Assembly (NCBI GenBank): GCA_026874595.1
Contig: CM049306.1
Span: 6,094,019-6,158,018, forward strand
Reading direction: 5' to 3'
From: Sipunculus nudus
Taxonomy: Eukaryota; Annelida; Sipuncula; Golfingiida; Sipunculidae
DNA length: 64,000 nt
Positions 39,001 through 51,903 of the stretch are shown piece by piece. Under the pieces are notes generated by a model. That model made no database searches. It had not been told where the DNA came from and saw nothing but the letters and a program-made list of their open reading frames with translations. Position numbers and translations under genes: made by a program. Each line of letters begins with the position of its first letter. Position 1 is the stretch's first letter.

Positions 39001-41288
39001 AGTATAAAAGGTAACGTGATCGTGAATATCTAAGCGCAAAGTTCACGACCATAAATGTTTTGGTTTATCTGAATGTGGAACAGGGCGTTCGCGGAGGAAT
39101 GCGCTCTCTGGCTGCCTGATTGTTTCTTTTCATCAGGCAGCCTGACGTTACGGATATGTTGTCAAAATCAAATCCTACATGTGACTTAAATTCCTCACAC
39201 CAGTAAGCGGGCAGATCACAACCGCTGACAATAAAGGGGCATAAACATTTGAAATAATATATGCATTATCTCACGCCATCCGTTCAATCTGGATAAATAC
39301 AAATGTTTCCTAGCAAAATCATCACAATACACGGACTTCTATCTCAGATTCACCTGTTTTATACGTGGTGGTGGTTCTGTGTGTGAGTAAACACAGACCA
39401 TCTGTGTCTGTTTACCAAAACAAGATTGCATGACCAGAGGTCCAATCCTGCGCGTGCGCGACAACTCCCAAAATAGGGAAATAACCTGAAAAAAAAAACA
39501 CCTTATTTGTAAACTCGCGTGCGCGCTATCTTTATATTTTGCACGACTGATCGCGCCCGGTGTTAGCTTTCTTCATATGTGAACAAGAATAGGCAAACGG
39601 TCATAGAATTAAATATCGGCAGATTTCATAATGTTTTAAAGAGATAACATAATATTCCGTGTATATTCAACCTACCTGGTATGTGAATAGATCCCTTTAA
39701 TATTCGCTATCTTTCTACCAAAATAAAGTAAGTGAGACCGTTAGCGTTCAGTTCTGAATTAACTTTATATGACTACGGACACTTACACATGATATTTCCT
39801 TATTATTTCAATGTTTTATATTTCTATAGCTGCCGTTCTGTTTTCATGGATTAAAGTAAACAGATGTAGATAGGTTGTGTGAATTATGGCGATAGGAAGT
39901 TTTCTCTTTTTTCTGTCAATTTACGTTTTAGCACACGGGCTACATAATTAAGGAAACCTCAGTCTGTATTCGTCCGCCAGCCCGTCGGCTCGCGTCCATC
40001 GGGCACCTGCATGTAACTGGAGTGCGGCAGATGTCGTGATACGAGGTTGCAAAATACTCATCAAAGCTTCAAAAATAATTATTGGATAAGCGGCTACGGC
40101 GCACATGGACCTGTTTGTGATTGTTGTGTCGGAGCACCTTTATTGTACACCTGCCCGTTAATGTATCTCAGTTGTGGTGGAACTGCGGTTAATGTTACAC
40201 AGTCTGTGAGATTAATGAATAATTAATCCGCTTGGTGGTGTGATAAAAGTGCCAAATCACAGCTTTGTCAGACAGACCAACTTTAAAAGAAAAGTTGATA
40301 AATGTGAGAACCGTCCCGCCCGGGGCATTTGTTATTACTTCACTACCCCCTGCTCTGTGGCCGCGTGCTGTTTTTATTGACGCAGAATGGCTAGTAATCT
40401 GGGGGGACTTGGTAAATATGTGACTTGTAAAGCCCGCTAGCTTCCTCTTTCAGCCGTGACGTGCCCTCCGGCATGCTGTTTAACCCGACTAGCTTATGGA
40501 ATCTGAACGTCCGGCATTAATGGCGGTGGTGTAATGTTGGGCGACCAAACTGCAAATGCCACGCTTATGTGTGTTTCAATAAGCTGACCACTGGAGCCAA
40601 TTTCCAATGATCTCATATTTCATTCAGGTGTACGGAGCTCACTTAATGCCATCAAACGGCAGAGGAGTGCCATAGGACTTCTAATGATTGGTTATCTTAC
40701 TGATCTGCATGCATAAACCACGCCGGGAGCTTGACAGGGCATCTAGCACCGAATCGGCGGCTAGCTCTACTTGACTTCCCGCGCCCGGCGGAGCAGACAG
40801 CAGCAGACGACAGGACAGCCCCGCGCATCTTAAAATGAACAGTATACGCTAGTGCCATCATTTCCATAAGTCAGCTATTCATCCAGAAATTTGATGTTGT
40901 TAAATGAAAAGATGCCAATGGGATTTTTGTCAAGGACCCTCGAGGGATGTTTCAAGAAACAGAGATTTGACCGTTAGATGATTCGGAGATACGGATAGCA
41001 GCCTTGGGAAGTTATGTGTTGGTGCATTGATTTGGTTTCAAACCAGATTCATACATTTCTGCGATAGACTACTCGGCAAGGTCAATCCATGAAACAATAG
41101 TCTGTGTCTACACATGTAATATCCCAATGCGGTCATGAAATTGTCCTTAATAATGCACTTACGTTATACTACTCATCAGGTTCCACAGAGAGATTAAGTG
41201 TTTTTCTGGTGACTGGACATTTGAATGCGACACGTCGCATGTGTTACAGTAACATAAATACACTCGTGTAGGAACTTTACCCCTCGGA
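39001..41288. other. Upstream region of the esterase-like gene
   Basis: No open frame of note and few simple repeats. Compared with the flanks it is richer in GC from about 39950 to 40830 and free of obvious transposons, so it is the natural place for 5' regulatory sequence. I cannot point to specific elements. Confidence 0.35.
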
Positions 41289-41296
41289 TATAAAAC
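41289..41296 (+). promoter_or_regulatory. TATA-box-like motif upstream of esterase-like gene
   Basis: ATATAAAA lies 49 bp before the chosen ATG. A start site about 30 bp downstream would leave a short 5' leader of roughly 25 nt. No experimental support. Confidence 0.4.
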
Positions 41297-41344
41297 TTGT
41301 TTAACACTTATTATAGGAAACATATTAACGTCTCCTTGTAAACT

Positions 41345-41775
41345 ATGTGTGTTTTTGTGTATATGAGTTTTCTGACCGCGTTACTGGGTCTGGTTGGGTG
41401 TCGGTGTCCGTCCCACACGGATTACGGTGACGCCGTGTACCACCTCCCCCGGGCCTACAACTTCAAGGACCAGAGCCGGAGGTTCCGTATACACGTACCC
41501 CCTGGCTATCAGCCCGCCAGCCCCAACCCCGTGGTGCTCCTACTGCACGGGAGTGGGGGCAGTGAGGAGAAGATCCGGAAGGCAACTGGTTACCAGGAGT
41601 TAAGTGACCGGGAGGGTTTTTTATTGGTCTTGGGGGAGGGGGTGACCGATGGCTGGCCGGAGCGCCGTAAGGAGAGTCGGTCTTGGAACTCAGGGTTGTG
41701 TTGTTCGACCCCGTGGATCAATGACGTTGATGATGTGGCTTATGTTAGAGCGGTTCTCACCATGGTCCATGCTAG
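41345..41775 (+). CDS. Exon 1 of secreted LpqC/PHB-depolymerase-like hydrolase
   Basis: Encodes residues 1-143 and two bases of codon 144 of an alpha/beta-hydrolase of the LpqC / feruloyl-esterase-like (CE1) family, whose active members cleave ester bonds of extracellular substrates. Residues 1-20 (MCVFVYMSFLTALLGLVGCR) are a likely signal peptide. VVLLLHGSGG (residues 63-72) is the strand and HG oxyanion loop. The WNSGLCC and NDVDDVAYVRAVL segments match the family's conserved WNxGxCC and VDDVxFxRxL region. An in-frame TAA lies two codons before the ATG, and A is at -3, so this start is the first possible in the exon. The exon ends at AG/GTAAGT, a strong donor (41776), in phase 2. The exon is GC-rich relative to its surroundings. 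An upstream non-coding exon cannot be excluded. Confidence 0.85.
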
Positions 41776-41904
41776 GTAAGTCAGTTCACCATCTCAGTTC
41801 AGTGTGCACATCTAACAGAAACATGACGGAGATGTCTCTAAATATCTAACGTTTCTAATACTTTGACATATAAAAGTTCATATTAAGTTTTGTCCAATGT
41901 CCGC

Positions 41905-43032
41905 TTAAGAGTTGTAGCCCGCCCCCTGAATGTTCTGCAGGGTCATGCCATGTAAGAGTTGTAGCCCGCCCCCTGAATGTTGTGCAGGTTCATGCCATGC
42001 AAGAGTTGTAGCCCACCCCCTGAATGTTCTGCAGGGTCATGCCATGTAAGAGTTGTTGCCCGCCCCCTGAATGTTGAGCAGGGTCATGTCATGCAAGAGT
42101 TGTAGCCCGCCCCCTGAATGTTGTGCAGGGTCATGCCATGCAAGAGTTGTAGCCCGCCCCCTGAATGTTGTGCAGGGTCATGCCATGCAAGAGTTGTAGC
42201 CCGCCCCCTGAATGTTGTGCAGGGTCATGCCATGCAAGAGTTGTAGCCAGCCCCCTGAATGTTGTGCAGGTTCATGCCATGCAAGAGTTGTAGCCAGCCC
42301 CCTGAATGTTCTGCAGGGTCATGCCATGCAAGAGTTGTAGCCCGCCCCCTGAATGTTGTGCAGGGTCATGCCATGCAAGAGTTGTAGCCCGCCCCCTGAA
42401 TGTTCTGCAGGGTCATGCCATGTAAGAGTTGTAGCCCGCCCCCTGAATGTTCTGCAGGGTCATGCCATGTAAGAGTTGTAGCCCGCCCCCTGAGTGTTCT
42501 GCAGGGTCAGGCCATGTAAGAGTTGTAGCCCGCCCGCTGAATGTTCTGCAGGGTCAGGCCATGTAAGAGTTGTAGCCCGCCCCCTGAGTGTTCTGCAGGG
42601 TCAGGCCATGTAAGAGTTGTAGCCCGCCCCCTGAGTGTTCTGCAGGGTCATGCCATGTTAGAGTTGTAGCCCGCCCCCTGAGTGTTCTGCAGGGTCATGC
42701 CATGTAAGAGTTGTAGCCCGCCCCCTGAATGTTCTGCAGGGTCATGCCATGTAAGAGTTGTAGCCCGCCCCCTGAGTGTTCTGCAGGGTCATGCCATGTA
42801 AGAGTTGTAGCCCGCCCCTGAATGTTCTGCAGGGTCAAGCCATGTAAGAGTTGTAGCCCGCCCCCTGAGTGTTCTGCAGGGTCAGGCCATGTAAGAGTTG
42901 TAGCCCGCCCCCTGAATGTTGTGCAGGGTCATGCCATGTAAGTTTGTAGCCCGCCCCCTGAATGTTGTGCAGGGTCAGGCCATGTAAGAGTTGTAGCCCG
43001 CCCCCTGAATGTTCTGCAGGGTCAGGCCATGG
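41905..43032 (+). repeat. 47-bp GC-rich minisatellite in intron 1, about 24 copies
   Basis: Unit starts GAGTTGTAGCCCGCCCCCTG and continues through TGTTCTGCAGGGTCATGCC to ATGTAA. Starts at 41909 and 41956 fix the period at 47. Variants alternate TTCTGCAG with TTGTGCAG, and CATGCCATG with CAGGCCATG. Nearly every copy has CCCGCCCCC, the complement of a GC-box (Sp1/KLF-like) core. Confidence 0.96.
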
Positions 43033-43639
43033 AGGGGATCAATTTATGCATAGTTTGAACTTCTCATCCTTTCTAAGCATTATTGAGAGTTAATTGAAGA
43101 AAATCCTTTTACACGATAGATAACGTGGTTATCACCTTACTGGTCGTAAACGGTTTTTTTTTTAATCCGTGATTAATTTACCAGAAACTAACGTTATGTT
43201 TCAATGTGTCATATACATAAAATGTTGCATACCTCCCTTTATTATGCATAAATGTGACGTCCTTATTTTAAAACGTTTTGCTTTACATAAATTTGCATAA
43301 AAAATGTTGTTTTTATAAAATTCCTATGCAGACCTAACATCCTTAGAGATCTGAGGGAGAGACAGACAGAAATACAGGATGATGGGAGACTTCCATGTTC
43401 CGAGACAGAAACACATGCATTCTGCCAGCTAGACATGTATACAAAGACTGACTGAAAGCCAAGCAGCAGGAAAGACAGTCATTTACGCGTAGAGAGTGAC
43501 AGAGAGAGACAGAGAAACAGACAGACAGCCATGGCATTCAGAGAGAGACAGAGAGAAACGGGCATTTATAGACAGACAGACAGATAAAATAATTTAATGT
43601 TTCCCTGACACAATTTTCCTCTCGTGCATTTTTACTTAG

Positions 43640-43720
43640 AAATAAGCTCTCGTACATACTCTCGCCAGGCTCTCGTACATACTCTCGCCAGGCTCTTGTA
43701 CATACTCTCGCCAGGCTGTA
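43640..43720 (+). repeat. Short tandem triplicate in intron 1
   Basis: ACATACTCTCGCCAGGCT with CTCGT or CTTGT occurs three times at a period of about 24 bp. Confidence 0.85.
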
Positions 43721-45667
43721 TAAATAAGATTAAAATTTTATGTTCCACTCACTCAGCTTGTAACGTAAACCCAGGGGGAATTGTATAAAAGCGACGAGCG
43801 GAATCCAGTCGTAAAATATTGATATTGTGTGTTTAAGGTGTGAAGTATTTTTCTCTATTATATATACAACAAACACAATGACAATATATGTTTATTTATT
43901 AATATTGTAGGGTTTATCTCCGCTTATTCCAGCTGTGTATCCGACTTGTTCCACTAGCTCTACAGTTACATTGGACAATAGACAATGCCCTATCAGTTGT
44001 ACACAACCGTTAAACAGATTGTGTGTGCATTCACTGTCAGTCGATGCATGCCCGGGTGTTTATCGCTCCAGTTTGTAATGTTGTTGTAAGAGAACGCCGT
44101 TGGACTCCACAGTTTTCTCATTAAAGTGACTCATATCAATTAGTAACACAAAACCAACAAAGATGCCATAAAGAGCCCCGCCGCAGGTAACTGATAGTAT
44201 TGCACGATCGCAATACCTTTGAACTATGTTGACTGACACATTTTATAAAGTAATCAGACCAGTGTTTATTTTATAGAATTAAAATATTTCTCATTTTACA
44301 TTGTTGACTAACCTGCTGGTAGAAAAACAAGCTCACGCATCCGTCACAGAGGCGTAAGCTAGAAATCATAAAAATCCCACAGAAAAGGTTTGGGAATAAT
44401 TATCTCCGACCGTTTTCATATAACACTATGGTATGAAGTAGAATAACGGTTGTGGGCTTATTAAGCAGTGGTTCAAATTTGGTTTTTGTAGCAGCCACTG
44501 GCCATTAAAAAAACATGCAGTCAACTTTGTAAACCCTGTGCTAACAACTTTCCCTTAGTCTTCACTCTAATCAACTAGTAATGTAATGAATTAAATAATC
44601 ATATAATGACACTATCTTATCACAGAATGAAACTAAAATGACGTAAATAAATCAGACTCTTCTAAATTTGACATAGCACCCCCCCCCCCCCCCCCCGACC
44701 CTCCTAAATCCTATTTACCTGTTGTCTGACCATCCTGAACTCTTGAAATGTTCTTGCAAAAATACCTTGATAATTATTTGAGGTCCCGAGGCAGCTTTTA
44801 CAACATTGACGATATTGAAAAGCCGGACTTTCAGTCCAATGATTTGGTGAACTGTGTTACTGTTTTATCTCACCAGCCACCAAAAAGACCCTAATCCATG
44901 ACGTCACATGTTTACTCCTTACCTCCTTTCAAGATCAGTTGGACAATGTGTGCTGCATACCAGTCATTTAACCACAGAAAATATTAATGTAAGATCATAA
45001 ATTGGAACCGAGTTTAGTTATGACATTAAAAAAAGCCTGTCACGTGGTTATTTACCTAATGAATCAAGCTCCCGATCCTACATCGGAATACTTAAAGGTA
45101 CATGCACGGCGCGTGCAAAAATAGTATAAATAAATAACTGAATGTAATATTGTTAAACATAGTCTCTACGGGACACGGCTGTCTAGTCAAATGTCGTTCT
45201 TTGCAAGAAAAACATCGACTGGATAGATCGACGGTTGACACGTAAACATGTACAATAAAATGGCTGCAAGGAATGGTCTAACTGAACAGTTAACTCTACA
45301 CGAACGGGAGACTGTGTGCTATATCCGGCCTTGAACATGAGTTAACACCAAGTTACACGCGATGTCCCCGGCTAAATACAAGCACCAAATAGCTACAAGT
45401 GTTATAACAGTTAACACACGACTATACGTAACAAAACATGCAGGAATGGTCATGTTATAAAAATAAAAAAAAAACATTGTAAAAAAACTGCACTTTTAAC
45501 TGATAAAAAATAGATATTATCAAATACCTTTAAGTAGCGGTTTATTTTCAGTCATGCCAATGTCAATGGCTTTCTGGTGCGCAGAAGTTTTGTTTTTATG
45601 GTTATTAATGTAAACAAAGTGAATTTTAATATTTTCTCTTTCCATGCTCGGTGTTTATTTTTCCCAG

Positions 45668-46484
45668 GTACTGTACCTCACCAGACCAGGTGTTTATTGC
45701 CGGCCACGGGAATGGAGGAATGATGGCGTATCGTCTGGCATGTGAGCTAAGCGACCACGTGACCGGAATTGCAGTGAACGCCGGAAGCCTGGTACAACAC
45801 GACTACCGCGCATGCCTGCGGACATGCCATACACGAGACCCGCCAGGAGCTGCGGTGTGTTTTAACAAGTACGCATGCTCCAGTGAAGTTATTTCAAGAT
45901 TGCCGCAGGAATTCCCATGTAAAATGTCGAAACCTGTTTCTATTTTGCATATTCACGGTGAGTTAGATCCGAACGTGCCTTACTACGGAGGGCTGGGTCA
46001 TAAAAATTTAGGAAATGCCACTTTTCTGCCAGTGAAAACTTTACTCAAGGAGTTTGCAAAAAGATATTCGTGTAATGGACATCGGAGTGTAACACTTGAA
46101 AACCCAAGTGAGTTAGGAACAAAAACAGTATCCTGCGAAACGTTCGAGGGATGTTACAGTTCTCGGATAGAGTTGTGTAAACTACCGTCGGGAGGACACC
46201 ATGTGCCAGGCAGTCCGCTGCCGCCATTTTGTCGACAAGGCTCGGATAGGTACAAAGCCGTATGGTGCAGGTTTATGTTGGGAAAACTAGGACCAATATC
46301 TAACGCCATTAGCTTTGCAGATCAAAGCTGGAACTTTTTCAAAAGTATATCTGGAAAATCACGCGCTGGAACAAAAGGACCGCGGTCGGCATACACCAAG
46401 TCTAGTGGGAATACGATAATGCTGAGTTGTCTGTACTTACACATATTTGTAGTTAAATGCGGGCATTTTGTGTGGTTGACATGA
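45668..46484 (+). CDS. Exon 2 of LpqC/PHB-depolymerase-like hydrolase; catalytic Ser replaced by Gly
   Basis: Encodes the last base of codon 144 to residue 415 and a TGA stop. In VFIAGHGNGGMMAYRLACEL (residues 152-171) the family nucleophile motif GLSNGGMM-type GxSxG reads G156-H-G158-N-G160, so the serine position is glycine (codon GGG). The acid is present as D244 in HIHGELDPNVPY and the base as H321 in SGGHHVPG. Residues 185-230 form a Cys-containing insert (CLRTCH, VCFNKYAC, FPC) that suggests an extracellular disulfide-bonded fold. The C-terminal 25 residues after SSGN (389-392) are hydrophobic and could be a GPI-type signal or a membrane anchor. The frame is intact over 415 codons, so this reads as a maintained, probably non-hydrolytic protein rather than a broken gene. 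Function unknown; a binding role is a guess. Regulation is not visible beyond the intronic GC-box repeats. Confidence 0.87.
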
Positions 46485-46904
46485 CAGATAAAGCTGTTAT
46501 AGGTAGAGTGAGATGAGCCGCCTGTGATTTGTGGAGCGCCGTGTGATGTTTATTATAAACCACTATGGAGCAAGATATTCCTGTCTTTTTTTCATACCTG
46601 AACGTTTTGCCACAAGTGACATTAAATATATAAAGAGAACCTGCATTTCTTTGGGAGACCTAAATACGGTGTTTCCCCTTAATTATCGGTGTCATTTACA
46701 TTTAATGATTGCATTATTCATTGGATGACATTGTTTATTTTAGTCTTATAACGCATGTAAATGAGAGTTGATGACAAACGATTCAGAGTGCAACATCAAG
46801 GGTGACAAAGGTATGAACAACCATTTATTCTGGATCTAAGAGTGGAATAATATGTAAAATACAAACATTCATTTTACATTGATTGTACAAACAGTTATTA
46901 TAAC
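46485..46904 (+). other. Likely 3' UTR and downstream flank
   Basis: ATTAAA at 46621-46626 is a possible polyadenylation signal about 140 bp after the stop; no stronger AATAAA is nearby. Otherwise featureless. Confidence 0.35.
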
Positions 46905-47086
46905 TAATCGCGGCTCAGATGCTGGCGGTCGGTAGTCTTCCGGTGTGTTGAGGAAACCGGAGAACCCGCAAAAACCAATGACGATGGCCACTATAATTAA
47001 CCCACTCTCATAGCCACACCGGGGATCGAACCACGGTCGTCAGCAGAGGGAGCCGAGCGTTTTATTCCTCAACTGTCCGACCCCCT
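46905..47086 (-). mobile_element. tRNA-derived SINE
   Basis: On the minus strand a GGTTCGATCC B-box (47023-47032) lies about 40 bp after an A-box-like TCGGACAGTTGAGG. It is followed by CTATGAGAGTGGGTTAA and GCGGGTTCTCCGGTTTCCTC, the same body as the degenerate copy at 24989-25200. An 18-bp poly-C run (47087-47104) abuts the head. Family name not assigned. Confidence 0.75.
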
Positions 47087-47104
47087 CCCCCCCCCCCCCC
47101 CCCC

Positions 47105-50100
47105 ACCATGTACAGTATAAATTGTATGTATGGTAAAAACAAAAGGAGAGTGAACAAGATATCTATGTAGGAAGATAAGGTTAAACCGAAATGGAACTCG
47201 ATCCAAATGCTCGTGCACATGTAAAATGATTGGTAAGCAATTAAATAAGGTTACACTCGATATGTGCAGTTGTATTAAATTTTACTAAATAAAAAAAAGT
47301 TTTGTTTTTAGTCGTTGACGTAATATTATGCTCGTCATATAAGGAAAACCAGCACATCCATACTTGTACTAATTAACAGTACATATAAAAATGTTCAAGT
47401 TTTGCTTGTGATAATAAATTTCTTATTCCATTATCACTGAGTTGTTTCTATTGTGTCTGGGTGACTTTACATCTTCCAGGCTAGTGCTTTCATTCTCAAT
47501 GGTCGTTTTGTACAATGAATCAAGAATTACCGAGTTACGAACTAAACACATGAAATAATTGCTTTGAACTATTTACTTAAGTATTTAATATCTACCTAGC
47601 TTGACAACATATAGTGCACAGTGTCCACGGGCATGCGCAGTCACAGGTTCAGAGGATTTTATTTTCACTTTAGATCAAATATAACTAGTTTCATCTATAT
47701 AACCAGACCCGAACACTTATTGTCAATAGTTGCTAACATATGTCGCTAGTTTTGTGGATAAGGAGTATGAACCACTTACTCGAGAAAAGCAATTATAAAA
47801 CACCATGTTTTGCTTATACATTACATACAAAATGGTGGTAATTTCTTCTAAAAAGAGGTTTCTTCAAGATAAGGGTATTTCTTCTAAGAAAAACAAGTAT
47901 TCGTCAAACATTTACCAATGGAGGACAATACTCAACAATAATTTCTGAAGATTGTATTCCTAATTACTCATAACAGCCGTAAGTCAATTTATGGAATATA
48001 TACAATCAATGCTTACATGAGAATTGGGCTTATGAGTACTAAAAGGTTGAGGTCGCCCTAATTTAAACTTTTAACCCTTTCTGAACCCATGGTTAATATG
48101 TTTCACGAAAATTCGATTAATCACTACTTAAGGAAAAGGAAACGTTCCCTAATTTTACATATATATTGGTAGCTCTGGCGTTTCTGTCTGAAAGCCATTC
48201 GTTAAAAAATAAATCATGACCAGATAGAATCATGCAACAAGGAACAAGTCCCTAGATCGTGCATGCTGTCATAAATAGGTGTGAATATAGATCGCAGTGA
48301 CACCCAGCCGGCTTGTAATAAACCTCATTGGCCTTTTCCATTGCTGTTTTATCTGCGGCTCTCGGGTGGCGTGACTGACATCAGTTTATATGCGACCAAT
48401 GGAAAATGTTTCACTGACAGAAAAAAAATCCCAGTTCGATCAAAGCCAACAGCATGAAACGGACGAACTATGGATACTATTACACGATTTCACTCTCCAC
48501 GAAACATCAAAAGGCGGCTTTGTATTTGAATTCACCGAAAGCGGTGATCGGGGCAGAACTTTTATGTTCGAAAGTGTTACATTTCCAAAATGTTTACCTC
48601 TATTAAATATAATATGTAAGTCATACTTTATTACATCAAACCCAATTCCTTTACAAATTCGACATTGCCCGATTGTCTATAATCGATTTAGTAAAACGGG
48701 CAATATCTTATGCAGAGAAATTACATAAAATATATATGTCTAGGCAGATATATTAACAAAGTTAACTGTAAATACAGGAATACAGTTGTAAAATAATAAA
48801 TGTCAGTATAATTGCACTATTATTCGATACAAGAAATATACACACATTTATTGTTTGTTTATGATATATAGTTAGAAAGTTTGCTTTTGGTATCTGCAGG
48901 ACTATGTTTAAGTAAATACAGGGTTTTTTTTAAACAATTCTAGACATATAAAACATTTACATTCTGAAAATTTTTTTAATCATAATAGTTATGTTCGATA
49001 TAGCGGTGAAAGGTGGACCAAGACAAGGCTAAGGTCGCACAGAACAAGCATTAGGATAAAATGATGTCAGGAAGAAAAAATATTCAGATCTAGTGGGATT
49101 TGGATAAACTACAAGAAAAGAAAAAAAAATTGTTCTATTTAGAAACTATACAATAACGCCATTCTATATTTCCCTGAGTGCACCTGAAGTCTTTACAATT
49201 GAGTCGCTCCCCGTAGGTCTGGATTTCCATTTGGCTGTAAAATTATCAAGGGATCCGTTCAGCCTTGAAACGACTGGTTATTTATCTTTGCTGGTAGCTT
49301 CACGATCACCACGATAGCACTAGAGATCGCTATGGTCATATGTCACGAGGAAAACGAACCTGCATTCCGCGCATAAAATATTGTCCAGGGGCCGTTATAT
49401 CTGCCCGGGCCGATCAACAAATCAGTGTTTGGCGTTTTATCTTTGGTTTTATCCCAGGTTGGAGAGTCCCATGGCCTCTCTGACTGTACTACAGATAATG
49501 CCCTGGTAAATTTAAATAAATGTTAAATACTTCAAGACCCTGGGAAAGATATAAGATTTAAGGACTATATACCTAATCTATTTTGCCAAAAATGCAAATT
49601 GTTCTATTACAAATAAACTTACATTTGCTCATACATACGGTGAGAACTATATTGCCTCCAAATTAATGTATACATGTGATGCTCGTATTTCGTTATACCT
49701 GTCCAAATTTGACGTCTTTGTTAGCCTCAGTCCTTTTAGCTCGGCCCTAGCACACTTCTCAAGCAATCAATACATAAAAGTCCTCAGAACACTGTCGCAT
49801 CCTTATGTCACGTCATAGACCAGGAAGAGCGTTCACAGCCGGTGTCCGTCCATTACTCACCAGTCTGACGCTTATACAAAAAGCCAATACTTGCCGTATT
49901 TGTAAAAGATTCGCTAATGGCTCTGTGTGCGGGTGGTTGGCATCCCACAGGTAATATACAACAGACCGCTGACTTGGTAAACAGCACAGAATGAGAAACA
50001 ACAGAAAATGTTAGGTTGACAGCTTGTAGGAAAGGAGAAATCCCCAAACACAGACGCAATGGACAAAAGTGTAATTGTTATCGCTGGTTGTAGCGAATCT

Positions 50101-50861
50101 GCCAAGTCAAGATGTTAGGATCAGAAGATTATAAAAATACACATATTTCCGGCCGAGCCCATTAGAGTAACATATATAGTTTTAACAGTATAATGGTAGT
50201 GCTAGGCAGGTATTTTACAGCAGTTTTACATTAACATATTTACAAAGGCTATAAATCAGGCGGTTCTCGAAGAACGATTTGCTAACTTTGTCAGCATCAG
50301 TGGTACAAACTTGATAAACGTTAAAAAAATATATGGCATTTACAAATATCAGCAGTGTCAGCATGAAGCTTGAAGAAAAAAAATATACACCAAAATTATA
50401 TGTTTAATACTCCGATCTAGCTACGGTCTGAATAAAACTATTTCAGCTTAAAATAAATGTTACTATGTATTTATGCAAGTATATATGTATGTATGTATGT
50501 AATGTATTTTAAACACTTAGCTATACCATGTTTTAAGGATAGTCACCATAATACTAAACATAAAATGTTCAATTAATCGAACATATACGACTAAGCTTGG
50601 GACAAAAAAATACACAAATCTTTAGGGAATTAAAATAACAGATTTTGTTAGATGCTGTTAGGTTTTGGTGACACATTCTCCAAGATGAAGCACAAGGTTT
50701 GTCACGTGACGGATTTCTTTAATGTCCCCAATCGCCGATCGACCTGTCTTTCGGTATCACCTTTGAGCAGACGTGTTCTTCTTTCAGAAACGGCAATAAT
50801 TTAACCTTGGTATTTCTGAGCTGCACCGGACGCTGCCTTGGGAGTATACAGACATACCTAG
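47105..50861. other. Non-coding stretch, nothing firmly recognised
   Basis: AT-rich. A 112-codon open frame at 48390-48728 has no recognisable domain or splice partner. A short (GTAT)n run lies near 50483-50500. Confidence 0.4.
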
Positions 50862-51008
50862 CAGTGGCGTCAATGTATCTCCGGAAGCGCACACGTACAC
50901 CTCTCTCGATCTCTCACACACATATTTATATCACATTGGGGGGGGGGGGCTGGCAGGCGCACACGCACACCTCTCTCACTCTCTCACACATATATCACAC
51001 ACATATAT
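50862..51008 (+). repeat. GGCGTCAAT-type terminus with simple repeats
   Basis: CAGTGGCGTCAAT at 50862-50874 is identical to the inverted right terminus of the element at 57462-57927. It is followed by CACACG/CTCTCTC-rich simple sequence in two related units, about 50888 and 50957, around a poly-G run (50937-50949). Probably the remnant of a related element. Confidence 0.5.
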
Positions 51009-51899
51009 GACGATCGCCAACATGAACGGGTTATTCGATGTTATGATCTATCAATGGGGCTGATTACACATGCACCCAGGACATGCAGGCGCGGTAAACA
51101 CCGGGCTTAGATGACACCAGGATATAAAATAAATGACAACAAGTGCTACTGTCCTGCTACGTAGTCCAAAACCGAAATTGAACTCTAAAGATGTACAGAC
51201 TTAGGTTGAGAAAAAGACAAGTCAGCATTAAAAAATGGAGACGGTTATCTCTACAAATAAAATATAATAAAAGCATTTTCTCTGTAGCTGTGTGAAGAGC
51301 AAGGTCTATTTTAGGATCCTGATGGAGAATGTGGTGTTTGACTACATTCTTTTCCCAAGACCCGGCCAGGTTCAATGGCATCCAAGGCGTTATAATGTGA
51401 AACGAAACAACTGACGGCACCGAGGGTCCAGAGTATAAAGTAAAGGTTAAAGAGAGAACAGCATCATCCATTTACAAAAGATATTCTAGATGAATAAGAG
51501 AGTCGGGGAACTGACACGTTAATGTTGTAAATAAAATGTGAGAAACATTTTAATTTATATATATACATTATTAAAGTGAAACTGGTAAGTCTATTTTTTA
51601 AAACATTCTCGCTGTTTTATCTAAGCAACGAAGGCCATCTGAAATCGAATTCAGATTAACATCGGAGTAGTATGAACGTGATTTTAGTTAAACTTCGCAT
51701 TGTTTTTTATGCAAAGAATATCACTATATGTGTGATTTCATGATTATATTATTTTGATATCACTCCTACATTTCAAACAAACGTAATTGTTTGAGAAATG
51801 CTGGCCCTAATAACTAAGAATGGAGAGGTCTATCCGTTGTCCTGTCTCACAATGGTTTATGATCCCCTGAATTAAAACTATATGATGATGTTCCAGATT
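51009..51899. other. Non-coding stretch, nothing recognised
   Basis: Sequence between the simple repeats and the next solo LTR. No supported gene. Confidence 0.4.
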
Positions 51900-51903
51900 A
51901 TGT

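Larger units (their letters stand above)
41776..45667 (+). other. Intron 1 of the esterase-like gene (3,892 bp)
   Basis: Starts GTAAGT and ends TTTATTTTTCCCAG. Joining the exons restores codon 144 (AG+G, Arg) and a continuous family alignment across the junction. It contains the 47-bp minisatellite (41905-43032), short AGACAG-rich sequence near 43350-43590, a 24-bp CTCTCGCCAGGCT-type triplicate near 43650-43720 and a poly-C run (44679-44696). No other gene seen. Confidence 0.85.

Noticed and set aside
41776-45667. Two separate esterase fragments or a frameshifted pseudogene
   Set aside because: The break coincides with consensus GT and AG sites, the joined codon is in frame and the family alignment is continuous across it, so a normal intron explains it.
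48390-48728. 112-codon open frame
   Set aside because: No domain recognised, AT-rich composition like its flanks and no evident partner exons. Could be a lineage-specific exon but not supportable.
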